64,000 nucleotides of DNA from Roseiarcus sp963820795 (lineage in GTDB: Bacteria; Pseudomonadota; Alphaproteobacteria; Rhizobiales; Beijerinckiaceae). The stretch covers positions 62,001-126,000 of the forward strand of contig CAWGBJ010000017.1 of assembly GCA_963820795.1 (NCBI GenBank), read 5' to 3'. Position numbers and translations under genes: made by a program. Positions 29,088-36,236 of the stretch are shown in pieces. Every line of letters begins with the position of its first letter. Within the stretch, counting starts at the first letter, position 1. The notes beneath the pieces were generated by a model. The model worked only from the letters and a program-made list of their open reading frames with translations. It ran no database searches and was not told the DNA's origin.

Positions 29088-29408
29088 TCAGGCGGCGCGG
29101 GCGTAGCGCACGGCTAGGCCGGTCACGACAACGCGCCGCAACGCCACGCCCTCGATGTCGGCGCCCCTGACGTCGTCGACTTCGAACCGCACGTCGACAA
29201 GGGCATCGGCGCCGTATTCGGCCGCCTCACGCTTCAGCGCCTCGATCGCCGCCTCGCGTTCTGCTTCCGACCCCAACGCCTCGGCGGCGCGCCATCGCGT
29301 CATCACTCTGACGCGCCCGATGGCAATCGTTCGTCGCGCCCCATCGAGGGCGCTGGAGAAGCTCACCTGCATGCGGCGCCGGGTCCATGTTGTTGAGCGT
29401 TGAGGCAT
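29088..29408 (-). CDS. YbjQ-like (DUF74/heavy-metal-binding domain) small protein
   Basis: From ATG 29408 the product is 106 residues. The C-terminal half, with IEALKREAAEYGADALVDVR and RRVVVTGLAVRY, resembles the YbjQ pentamer family. In that family a helix with a conserved GADAVVGVR-like segment precedes the final strand. YbjQ proteins are loosely tied to metal binding or polyketide-like folds, but no function is proven. The N-terminal part (SFSSALDGARRTIAIGRVRV) forms the expected first strands. It converges on cfa with a 13-base gap. The longer frame to 29501 is not convincing. Confidence 0.6.
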   Translation of the reverse strand: MPQRSTTWTRRRMQVSFSSALDGARRTIAIGRVRVMTRWRAAEALGSEAEREAAIEALKREAAEYGADALVDVRFEVDDVRGADIEGVALRRVVVTGLAVRYARAA

Positions 29409-29789
29409 ACGCCCACAGCCTTTCCAGTCGGTTAAGCCTCGGCCGCAAAAGCGCCGCGCCAGGACTCGTTGCGGCCACGCGCGCCGAACGCCGCCGACCA
29501 CCGGAGGGGGCAGCCTAAAGGCGTAGTGTCTCCGGCTGCCCGCCGCTGCCCATTCCCGCCCGGGGCAAAGAATTTTCTCCGCGCCGGCCCAGGGAATCTT
29601 ACCGCAAGGCGTTCAAACACAAGATTTTCGGCGCACGTTTTCGTGGAAGGGTCGAGTTCCCCGCAACGTTCGCTGCCGGCAGGGAAGCTGTCGCCCGAAC
29701 GTCCGGACCCCGCGGGCGGGCCTAGCGCCGTGAAAAGCGCCGCCGGGCGGCCAAGCCGGCTCTTCACGCCGGCCTGCCGTACTTAGTGG
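29409..29789. other. Noncoding region between degP and the YbjQ-like gene
   Basis: No gene is supported in these 381 bases. On the minus strand a CTTGTG...TAAGAT pair at about 29600-29625, with a 16-base spacer, could be the promoter of the YbjQ-like gene. A perfect 8-base inverted repeat (GGGCAGCC at 29508-29515, GGCTGCCC at 29534-29541) would form a hairpin in its leader. Just after degP, a GCCGGC-loop-GCCGGC dyad near 29755-29775 may end degP transcription, but it lacks a T-run. Confidence 0.35.
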
Positions 29790-31235
29790 TCACGCCTTGG
29801 GAAAAGCGAAGGCGACGAAGCGGTCGCCCTCGGCGGTCTGCACCCGCATCAGGACCGCCTTGTCGCCGGTCTGCTTGGCCTGGGCGACTTCGGACTTGAC
29901 CTCTTGCGGCGTCGAAACCGGCTTTCCAGCGACGTCGAGGATCACGTCGCCAGGCTTCAGGCCTTTCAGCGCCGCCTCGCCGTTCGGATTGACCCCGACG
30001 ATGGCCACCCCGCCGCCTCGGCGCCCCGGCGCGAGCTCCAAGCCGAGCGCCGGCGTGGCCGAGTTGGCCTTCGTTTCGGCGCTGGCCTGGGTCGCCGTCT
30101 TCTGCGGGGCGAGGGTCGCGTTGACGGTCTTCTCCGAGTTGTCGCGCAGGATCGTCAACTCCACCTTTTCGCCGGGCTTCATGAAGCCGATCCGCCGGGT
30201 CAAATCACCCGCATCCTTGACGGGTTCGCCGTTCAGCTTGGTGATGACGTCGCCGGGCTTGAGCCCGGAATCGGCTGCCGGCGTTCCCGGCATCGTCTCG
30301 TCCACGATCGCGCCCTCGGCCTTCTTCATGCCGAGACTCTCGGCGATGTCCGGTCCGACCGGCTGAATCCGCACGCCCAGATAGCCGCGTTGAACGACCC
30401 CGCCATGCTCGAGCTCGGTCACGACCTGATCGACCGTGTTGGCGGGAATGTCGAAGCCGATCCCGACGCTGCCGCCGGAAGGCGAGTAGATCGCCGTGTT
30501 GACGCCGACGACCTGCCCCTGCAGATTGAACGTTGGGCCGCCGGAGTTTCCCTTGTTGATCGGCGCGTCGATCTGCAGGAAGCGATCATAGGGGCCGTCG
30601 CCGATGTCGCGGCCTTTGGCCGAGATGATGCCGGCGGTGACCGTGCCGCCGAGGCCGTACGGATTGCCAATGGCCACCACCCAGTCGCCGATTTTCGGCT
30701 GCTCCGTGGCGAAGGTCACAAAGGGATAGTCGCCGGGCTGGTCAACCTTCAGGAGGGCGAGATCGGTCTTCGGGTCGGTGCCGATCACTTTGGCGTCGAG
30801 GACGCTGCCGTTGTCCATGGTGACGGTGACGGCCTTCGAGTCCTGCACGACGTGATTGTTGGTGACGATGTAACCATCCGACGAAATGAAGAACCCGGAC
30901 CCTTCGCCGATGATCGCCTGTTGCGGATTGACGCTGTCCGGCGCACCGAAGTCGCGGAAGAATTGCCGGATCTGCGGCGGGAGCTTGCTTTCGCCGCTTG
31001 CGTCGCGAACGATCTTGACCTTGACGGAGACAACCGCCGGCTTCACCCGCGCAATCAGCGACGCGAAAGACGGCAACCCGGAGGTCTGCAGGTCGTTCGT
31101 CTGGATTTGCGCGGCGGTCGCGGGATGCGATGTCGTGAGGGGGCCTTCGCCGATCGCGCCGGCGGCGACCAGCGACAGAGCGGCCGCCGAAGCGAGAAGG
31201 CGGCTGCGGTTCCGCAAGGGGGCTAGAAGAGACAT
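29790..31235 (-). CDS. degP: Periplasmic serine protease/chaperone DegP (HtrA/Do)
   Basis: The 481-residue protein has a signal peptide (residues 1 to about 43, ending in an Ala-rich TAAQ site). A trypsin-like domain follows with the triad His in IVTNNHVVQDSK, Asp in TDLALLKV and Ser in NKGNSGGPTF, then two PDZ domains (GYLGVRIQPVGPDIAES; LGLELAPGRRGGGVAIVGVN). It degrades or refolds damaged envelope proteins. AGGA precedes ATG 31235. Its upstream region is shared with the left side of the IS110 element, so its promoter lies between 31236 and about 31400. Confidence 0.95.
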   Translation of the reverse strand: MSLLAPLRNRSRLLASAAALSLVAAGAIGEGPLTTSHPATAAQIQTNDLQTSGLPSFASLIARVKPAVVSVKVKIVRDASGESKLPPQIRQFFRDFGAPDSVNPQQAIIGEGSGFFISSDGYIVTNNHVVQDSKAVTVTMDNGSVLDAKVIGTDPKTDLALLKVDQPGDYPFVTFATEQPKIGDWVVAIGNPYGLGGTVTAGIISAKGRDIGDGPYDRFLQIDAPINKGNSGGPTFNLQGQVVGVNTAIYSPSGGSVGIGFDIPANTVDQVVTELEHGGVVQRGYLGVRIQPVGPDIAESLGMKKAEGAIVDETMPGTPAADSGLKPGDVITKLNGEPVKDAGDLTRRIGFMKPGEKVELTILRDNSEKTVNATLAPQKTATQASAETKANSATPALGLELAPGRRGGGVAIVGVNPNGEAALKGLKPGDVILDVAGKPVSTPQEVKSEVAQAKQTGDKAVLMRVQTAEGDRFVAFAFPKA

Positions 31236-31401
31236 GGCAATGATTCCTGTTTTGATGATTTCTCCGATGGACCGAATGAACCGGCCGACCGCGGAAAGAA
31301 TGCGCGCCTCGCCTTATCCGCCGTTTGACCGGCAGATTAACAATTGTACAAGTTGAGGACTCCCGGTTGAGCTCGGTCGGCCGGCGAAAATCCCGCGGCA
31401 G

Positions 31402-31450
31402 CTAAGCAGCCAACCAGCGCCTGCGGCGCGCCATTATAGATGAAAATAGT
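31402..31450 (+). repeat. Left arm of a ~49-base imperfect inverted repeat around the IS110 region
   Basis: This segment (CTAAGCAGCCAACCAGCGCC, a short GC dyad, then CGCGCCATTATAGATGAAAAT) reappears in reverse complement at 33491-33538 with only a few differences. Both arms contain an internal GC-rich dyad, like a REP-type hairpin. They lie on either side of the IS110 gene, about 2.0 kb apart. Confidence 0.7.
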
Positions 31451-32934
31451 GGCGGGCGGGCCGAGATGTCGGACCCTCTCAACGGGCGATCGTGTTGAGG
31501 CTGACAAATCTGCGGTGGCTCGCGACCCCGATAAGCAGTCCGGCCCGCGCTGCATAGAGGTACCATTCTTTGTCGCCCCTGGGAACGGGGAGCACGCATG
31601 GCAGTGTCTCGAACGTACCTGCACAGCGTCACGGTCGCCTTCTGGCGGAAGGAGGCGACGATGCAAGCGATCATCGAGCGGTGTTGTGGCCTGGACGTGC
31701 ATCAGGAGACGCTTGTCGCGTGCCTTCTGGTCGGCGCGCCTGGGGCGCGAGCGAACAAGGAGGTAAGGACATTTCGGACCGTGACGCGGGACCTCGAAGC
31801 GTTGCGGGATTGGTTGTTGGAAGCGGGCGTGACGCACGTCGGAATGGAGAGCACGGGCGTCTACTGGCGCCCGGTCTACGCCGTCCTCGAAGGGTTTTTC
31901 GAGTTGATCGTCGGCAATGCCCGGCACATCCGCAACGTTCCGGGGCGAAAGACCGATGTGAAGGATTCCGAGTGGATCGCCGATCTCGTTCGGCACGGCC
32001 TGATCGCCAAGAGCTTTGGGCCGCCGCCGCCGTTGCGGGAGCTGCGCGAGTTGCTGCGCTACCGCCGCAAGCTGGTGGAGAGCCAGGCGGCTGAACGCAA
32101 CCGGCTCCTGAAGCTCCTGGAGACCGCCAACATCAAGCTGGCGAGCGTCGCCTCCGACGTCTTCGGCGTGTCCGGCCGCGCGATGCTCCGGGCGATGATC
32201 GCTGGCGAGGCCTCCGCCGAGGCGATGGCCGATCTCGCCAAGGGCCAGTTGCGCCGCAAGCGCGCCGATCTGATCCTGGCGCTCGACGGACGCCTCGAGG
32301 AGCATCACCGCTTCCTCCTGGCTATGCAACTGCGCCGGCTCGAAGCGATCGAGGCGGACATCGCAGCGCTCGACCGGCGCATTGGCGAGCGGCTCGAGCC
32401 CTACAGCGCGGCGCACGCGCTCCTGATGCAGATCCCCGGCGTCGACTGGGTGGTCGCGGCCGTGCTGATCGCCGAGATCGGCGTCGACATGAGCGTGTTC
32501 CTGAGCGTCTATCATTTGTCGGCCTGGGCAGGCGTCTGTCCCGGCAACCATGAGCGCGCCGGCAGACAGAAGAGCGGCCGGGCTCGCAAGGGCAACATCC
32601 ACTTGCGCACGATCCTCGTCGGCGCTGCGATCTCCGCCTCGAAGACCAAGGGCAGCTACCTCAAGGACAAGTACCACCGCCTGAAGGCCCGCCGCGGCGC
32701 TCTCCGCGCCGCCCTCGCCATCGCCCACAAGATCCTCGTGTCCGCCTATCACATGCTTGCGAAGAACTTGCCCTACCGCGATCTCGGTGAAGCCTATCTC
32801 GACCAGATCGGCCAATCCCGAACCGCTGCCAACCTGAAACGCCGCCTCGAACGCCTCGGCTATCGCGTCATCATCGAACCCAATGCCCCTGCCGTGTGAC
32901 GACAGCAAGCCTGCGCTGCTATTTTCATGGCAGA
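31451..32934 (+). mobile_element. IS110-family insertion sequence (ends not resolved)
   Basis: The element contains one recombinase gene (31661-32899). The limits given are the widest allowed: the left flank is the inverted-repeat arm ending at 31450 and the right flank is the dispersed repeat starting at 32933. IS110 elements usually lack long terminal inverted repeats and do not make clear target duplications, so the ends cannot be fixed by eye. The ~200 noncoding bases before the gene are where IS110-group elements encode their structured bridge RNA. I could not identify target or donor loops without a second copy. Confidence 0.55.
31661..32899 (+). CDS. IS110 family transposase/recombinase (DEDD)
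   Basis: ATG 31661, with AAGGAGG 6 bases upstream, gives 412 residues. The N-terminal RuvC-like DEDD domain begins CCGLDVHQETLVACLL (first Asp) and includes HVGMESTGVYWRPVY (Glu) and RKTDVKDSEWIADL (Asp/Asp). The C-terminal Transposase_20 domain contains LMQIPGVDWVVAAVLIAEIG, LSAWAGVCPGNHERAGRQKSG (catalytic-Ser region near GRQKSGR) and RGALRAALAIAHKIL. It looks intact. IS110 recombinases use an RNA guide made from the element's noncoding end. The frame is open to 31598, without a ribosome-binding site there. Confidence 0.95.
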   Translation: MQAIIERCCGLDVHQETLVACLLVGAPGARANKEVRTFRTVTRDLEALRDWLLEAGVTHVGMESTGVYWRPVYAVLEGFFELIVGNARHIRNVPGRKTDVKDSEWIADLVRHGLIAKSFGPPPPLRELRELLRYRRKLVESQAAERNRLLKLLETANIKLASVASDVFGVSGRAMLRAMIAGEASAEAMADLAKGQLRRKRADLILALDGRLEEHHRFLLAMQLRRLEAIEADIAALDRRIGERLEPYSAAHALLMQIPGVDWVVAAVLIAEIGVDMSVFLSVYHLSAWAGVCPGNHERAGRQKSGRARKGNIHLRTILVGAAISASKTKGSYLKDKYHRLKARRGALRAALAIAHKILVSAYHMLAKNLPYRDLGEAYLDQIGQSRTAANLKRRLERLGYRVIIEPNAPAV

Positions 32935-33118
32935 GATGCTTGGGCGAGCCAACGGATCAAGCCGGACCCGTTCCCCACAGAGAGGCGAAGCACGCTAGTC
33001 TTGCCCGCATAGGCAAAAATCGGCGAGGCGAGGAGCTCTTCCACAATCCGTAGTTACGTTCGTAAAATCAGACAGATATGGCGCTATCCTCACGCAAAAC
33101 GCAAGGCGCGACCGGCGC
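32933..33118 (+). repeat. Dispersed noncoding repeat, copy B
   Basis: This is the partner of 7492-7633. The 48-base core is at 33048-33095, starting CCGTAGTTAC, containing CGTAAAATCA and ending CTATCCTCACGC, without gaps against copy A. Between the shared 5' part (32943-32963) and the core there are about 60 bases not in copy A. It begins 34 bases after the IS110 stop codon, so it could overlap the right end of the element. Confidence 0.6.
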
Positions 33119-33490
33119 CCGGCGGCTTCGTTTAGATTTTCTTGACGGTCGCGCGCTCCAGCGGACCCATGAAGTCGGTTTTCCGCTTTGCGCTCCCCCT
33201 CCCAGTCCCTCCTGTTCATCGGCGTAACAGGGGCGATAATCTCCCCTGCTCGGTCTTTCCCTTCCACACGAGCAAATTCGCTCAACCAAATGAAAGACAA
33301 GGGATTTGTGCGATCGCTCGAGAGCGGCGGGAAGCGATTTGGCCTGTTGGCAGGGAGTAACAGGCGGAATCTCGTTTTGCGCGAGCGCGCGTCGCTTGTG
33401 GTGAAAGTTCAGTCGTCCATTTGTTGGGGTCGCTGAAGAAATCTGCCATGAAAATAGCTCTGAGGAATTGGCGTCGTGCGGCCGGCCCGT

Positions 33491-33538
33491 GATTTTCATC
33501 CATAATGGCGCGCCCGCGGGCGCTGGTTGGCTGCTTAG
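33491..33538 (-). repeat. Right arm of the imperfect inverted repeat around the IS110 region
   Basis: The reverse complement of this segment matches 31402-31450: CTAAGCAGCCAACCAGCGCC, then a perfect palindrome GCGCCCGCGGGCGC, then GCCATTATGGATGAAAAT. The palindrome makes it a REP-like hairpin. See the left arm for context. Confidence 0.7.
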
Positions 33539-33669
33539 GATGTCGTCCTGAAATGGACGGTGGGCCGTGGAAGCGTCCGTCGTTTTGCGTCCATCGGGCC
33601 GCTCTGCTGCCGAGCCTTTTGCAATGCAAGCACGGTCCACACATTTGCGTGAACATGGATACGAAAGTT

Positions 33670-33698
33670 CTTGCAATCCCTGCGTCGCACAACTAGAT
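33670..33698 (+). promoter_or_regulatory. Sigma-70 promoter of the small RNA
   Basis: CTTGCA (33670-33675), a 17-base spacer and CTAGAT (33693-33698) match the alphaproteobacterial RpoD consensus (CTTGAC-N17-CTATAT). Transcription should begin at about 33705, at the foot of the first hairpin. Confidence 0.65.
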
Positions 33699-33704
33699 TG
33701 TTGC

Positions 33705-33788
33705 GGTGCGGCGCGATTCGCCGCACATGCCCTCCTTGGGCGTTTCCTCCCTAGACTTAAAGGCCGCCGAAAGGCGGCCTCCTTTTTT
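33705..33788 (+). ncRNA. Small RNA with CCUCC anti-Shine-Dalgarno motifs (ar14/cuckoo-RNA-like)
   Basis: About 84 bases run from a good promoter to a strong terminator. Hairpin 1 is GTGCGGCG-CGATT-CGCCGCAC (33706-33726). Hairpin 2 is GCCC-TCCTT-GGGC (33729-33741) with CCTCC across the stem and loop. An unpaired stretch TTTCCTCCCTAGACTTAA follows, then hairpin 3, AGGCCGCC-GAAA-GGCGGCCT (33761-33780), with CCTTTTTT. Two CCTCC motifs complementary to ribosome-binding sites, in a loop and a linker, are the plan of the alphaproteobacterial ar14 and CcsR (cuckoo) small RNAs, which repress translation of many mRNAs. Family membership is inferred from structure, not from a search. Confidence 0.65.
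33761..33788 (+). terminator. Rho-independent terminator of the small RNA
   Basis: A perfect 8-base stem (AGGCCGCC / GGCGGCCT) with a GAAA tetraloop is followed by CC and a run of six T. It is the strongest terminator in this part of the window and points on the plus strand. Confidence 0.85.
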
Positions 33789-33832
33789 GTGCCGAGGCGG
33801 CGCAGATCAGCGGAAAACCTGCTCGCCTGCCA

Positions 33833-34567
33833 TCATGGCGAGGGCTTTCGCCTCTGGTCGCCAACACGCTCCCGCCTCCGCCTGTCCCCGAGCGCCTGGG
33901 CGAGGAACTGGCCGCCGTGATGCAATCCGCCGGCGTCGATGCCGTGGCCGGTGCCGAAAGACATATGCCATTGCGCTGGGATCCCGGCGGCCGCCAGCGC
34001 CTCGGCGGCGAGGAACATCGCCTCGAAGGGGATCAGCGGATCCTGGTCGCCGTGAACGAGCAGGAGAGGCGGCGGGCCGCCCTGAGCCTCGCCCGCCTTG
34101 GCCTCCTTCAGCCGCTCCGGCCCGACCAGCGCGCCTGAATAGGCGAGAATCGCGCCGGGCGCCCGCCTGCGCCTGAGCCCGACATGCATCGCCATCATCG
34201 CCCCCTGACTGAAGCCGACGAGCGCCAGTGTCGAATCGTCGAGCCCGAGCCTCTGCAGCTCGCCGTCGAGGAAGGGGTCGAGCGACGCGCGCGCCCTGAC
34301 GACGCCCTTCCACCGCTCGTCGGCTCCGGCCGGATCGTCTGGCGGCCGGTTCGACAGCTCAAACCACTGCCGCCCCATCGGCGTGCCGGGGCAGCGTTCC
34401 GGGGCGTGAGGCGAAACGAAGGCCGCCTTCGGCATCAGGTTTCGCCATTGGCGGCCGAGCTCGATCAGGTCTCCTCCGTCGGCGCCGTAGCCGTGCAGGA
34501 AGACCACGAGGGCGCCCGCCCGCCCGCCGCTCGCCGTAATTCTGGGGCCATCCAGCGCAACGCTCAT
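33833..34567 (-). CDS. Alpha/beta-hydrolase, phospholipase/carboxylesterase family
   Basis: The 244-residue protein has the oxyanion region VVFLHGYGADGGDLIELG, nucleophile Ser in ALVGFSQGAMMAMHVGL, acid Asp in LLVHGDQDPLIPF and His in GTGHGIDAGGL. This is the YpfH/acyl-protein-thioesterase-like carboxylesterase family, cytosolic, with broad short-chain ester activity. The last ~20 residues are arginine-rich and variable. It lies 30 bases downstream of the AlkA-like gene on the same strand, so they may be cotranscribed. The natural substrate is unknown. Confidence 0.9.
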   Translation of the reverse strand: MSVALDGPRITASGGRAGALVVFLHGYGADGGDLIELGRQWRNLMPKAAFVSPHAPERCPGTPMGRQWFELSNRPPDDPAGADERWKGVVRARASLDPFLDGELQRLGLDDSTLALVGFSQGAMMAMHVGLRRRRAPGAILAYSGALVGPERLKEAKAGEAQGGPPPLLLVHGDQDPLIPFEAMFLAAEALAAAGIPAQWHMSFGTGHGIDAGGLHHGGQFLAQALGDRRRRERVGDQRRKPSP

Positions 34568-34597
34568 CGGGACTCCGGGTTGAGATTCTCGCCGGGC

Positions 34598-35338
34598 TTA
34601 ACCCGAACGATCCGCGAGGGCCATCCCCGATCGCGCTTTCACTCCACGGTAATAGGCCCAAAGCATCCGCGCGGCGACGCCACGCCAGGGCCGCCAGCGC
34701 TCGGCGATCCTCTCGAGCCGACGCGCATCGGGCCGGGTCTTGAGGTTCAAGGCCAGCTTCGCCGCTTCCTGCAGGGCGAGATCGCCCGCAGGAAAGGCGT
34801 CCGGATGGCCGAGACAGAAGAGCAGAAATATATCGGCGGTCCAGGGGCCGACCCCCTTCACCGACACGAGCGCGTCGTGAGCGCGTTCGGCGTCTAGAAC
34901 GGCGAGGCCCGTCAGATCGAGCCGGCCGTCGCCGACGGACTCCGCCAGCGCCCGCAGAGCGCGAATTTTCGGCGCTGAGAGCCCGCAGGCGCGCAATTCC
35001 TCCTCGGTCGCGGCAGCGAGGCGGTCGGAGTCGAGCGGAAAAATGCGGGTCTCGAGCCGGCCGAAGATCGCTTTAGCGCTGGCGACCGACACCTGCTGCG
35101 AGACGATGATGGCTGCAAGCCCGGCAAATCCCGCATCCCGGCGGCGCAAAGGCGGCAAGCCGCCGACGGCGATCAGCTTTTCGACGAGTTCGGGGTCCTT
35201 CCAACGCAACGCCTCGGCGGCTTCGCGCAAGTTCGTTTCGTCAGCGATCAGCGGCCCGGGATGATAGAGCCGCTGCCGCGGTCGTCGCCTCGCGCGTCTT
35301 GCGCGCGACTTTCCTTCATGGTTCCGCTTGTCCGCCAT
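34598..35338 (-). CDS. alkA: DNA-3-methyladenine glycosylase II (AlkA-like, HhH-GPD)
   Basis: The 246-residue protein has SQQVSVASAKAIFGRLE, the helix-hairpin-helix VKGVGPWTADIFLLF and the catalytic Asp in AFPAGDLALQEA. The C-terminal WRPWRGVAARMLWAYYR is also typical of AlkA-type base-excision enzymes that remove alkylated purines. It lacks the Ada-like N-terminal domain. The annotated ATG at 35338 overlaps the divergent gluQ ATG; the first ~25 residues are very basic, so translation might start further in. Confidence 0.88.
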   Translation of the reverse strand: MADKRNHEGKSRARRARRRPRQRLYHPGPLIADETNLREAAEALRWKDPELVEKLIAVGGLPPLRRRDAGFAGLAAIIVSQQVSVASAKAIFGRLETRIFPLDSDRLAAATEEELRACGLSAPKIRALRALAESVGDGRLDLTGLAVLDAERAHDALVSVKGVGPWTADIFLLFCLGHPDAFPAGDLALQEAAKLALNLKTRPDARRLERIAERWRPWRGVAARMLWAYYRGVKARSGMALADRSG

Positions 35339-36236
35339 GCGTCCTGATGATCCCGCTCCTGCTCCGGCCGTGCGATTCGCGCCCTCTCCAAACGGTTTGT
35401 TGCATCTCGGGCACGCTTATTCCGCGCTGATGAACGCGCGGGCCGCCGCCGCATTGAACGGACGCCTGTTGCTCCGTTTTGACGATTTGGATCGGACCCG
35501 GAGCCGGACGCAATACGAATCTGCAATCGAGCGGGATCTCGAATGGCTCGGCGTTCGCTTCGATGCGCCGGTGCGCCGCCAGAGCGATCACGTCGCGGAC
35601 TACGACGCGGCCTTGGCCCATCTGACGGCGCAGGGATTGACCTATGCCTGTTTTTGCAGCCGAGCGGGCGCCGCCTGTTCGCCGGTCGCCTACGACCCGG
35701 ATCGAGCTCCGGTCTATTCGGGCGCCTGCCGGTCGCTTGCTGCGGACGAAGTCGCAGCGCGGCTTGCGCAGGGCGACAGGCCCGTCTGGCGCCTGCATAT
35801 GCGGCGAGCGCTCGAGTTGGCGCCCACGCCAGTCGACTGGATCGAATTCGGCGAGGGGCAGGTTCCCTCGACACGCGTCGCGGAGCCTGCCCTCTGGGGA
35901 GACATTATCCTGCGCGGGCGCGACTCCGCGGCCAGCTATCATCTGGCGGTGGCCGTGGACGATGCGCTCCAGGGCGTAACCGACGTCGTACGGGGCGGAG
36001 ATCTTCTCGCCGCAACCTCTCTCCACCGTCTGCTGCAGGAATTGCTGGGCCTCCCGGCCCCGCGCTATCGCCACCACCGGCTCGTTCGGGACCCGAACGG
36101 CGCGAAGCTGTCGAAGAGCCGCCAGTCGACGTCGCTGGCGACATTGCGCAAGAGCGGGGTCGGTCCGAACGAAATCCGCGCGGCGCTCGGGCTCGGAAGC
36201 GGGGACAGCGGAGGGCTCGTCGTCAGTCTCAGTTGA
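35337..36236 (+). CDS. gluQ: Glutamyl-Q tRNA(Asp) synthetase
   Basis: The 299-residue protein is a GltX-like catalytic core: VRFAPSPNGLLHLGHAYSAL (HIGH motif), CFCSRAG with a likely zinc site, and GAKLSKSR (KMSKS motif). It lacks the C-terminal anticodon-binding domain of true glutamyl-tRNA synthetase. GluQ attaches glutamate to the queuosine at position 34 of tRNA-Asp. ATG 35337 is embedded in CCATGC, which also provides the start of the divergent AlkA-like gene, so each promoter must lie inside the other gene. Its end overlaps the convergent M23 peptidase gene by 8 bases. Confidence 0.93.
   Translation: MRPDDPAPAPAVRFAPSPNGLLHLGHAYSALMNARAAAALNGRLLLRFDDLDRTRSRTQYESAIERDLEWLGVRFDAPVRRQSDHVADYDAALAHLTAQGLTYACFCSRAGAACSPVAYDPDRAPVYSGACRSLAADEVAARLAQGDRPVWRLHMRRALELAPTPVDWIEFGEGQVPSTRVAEPALWGDIILRGRDSAASYHLAVAVDDALQGVTDVVRGGDLLAATSLHRLLQELLGLPAPRYRHHRLVRDPNGAKLSKSRQSTSLATLRKSGVGPNEIRAALGLGSGDSGGLVVSLS

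Larger units (their letters stand above)
32900..33664. other. Gene-poor stretch downstream of the IS110 gene
   Basis: I find no gene I can defend here. It holds copy B of the dispersed repeat (32933-33118) and the right arm of the inverted repeat (33491-33538). Several overlapping open frames run through it on both strands; their lack of recognisable domains and of ribosome-binding sites suggests noncoding DNA or old remnants. The end of the stretch leads into the small-RNA promoter at 33670. Confidence 0.45.

Noticed and set aside
31337..32908. Minus-strand 523-residue frame covering the IS110 gene
   Set aside because: Antisense shadow of the transposase, which has complete DEDD and Transposase_20 motifs and a good ribosome-binding site.
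33068..33676. Minus-strand 202-residue frame downstream of the IS
   Set aside because: No ribosome-binding site or domain, odd composition, and it runs through the inverted-repeat arm and the dispersed repeat.
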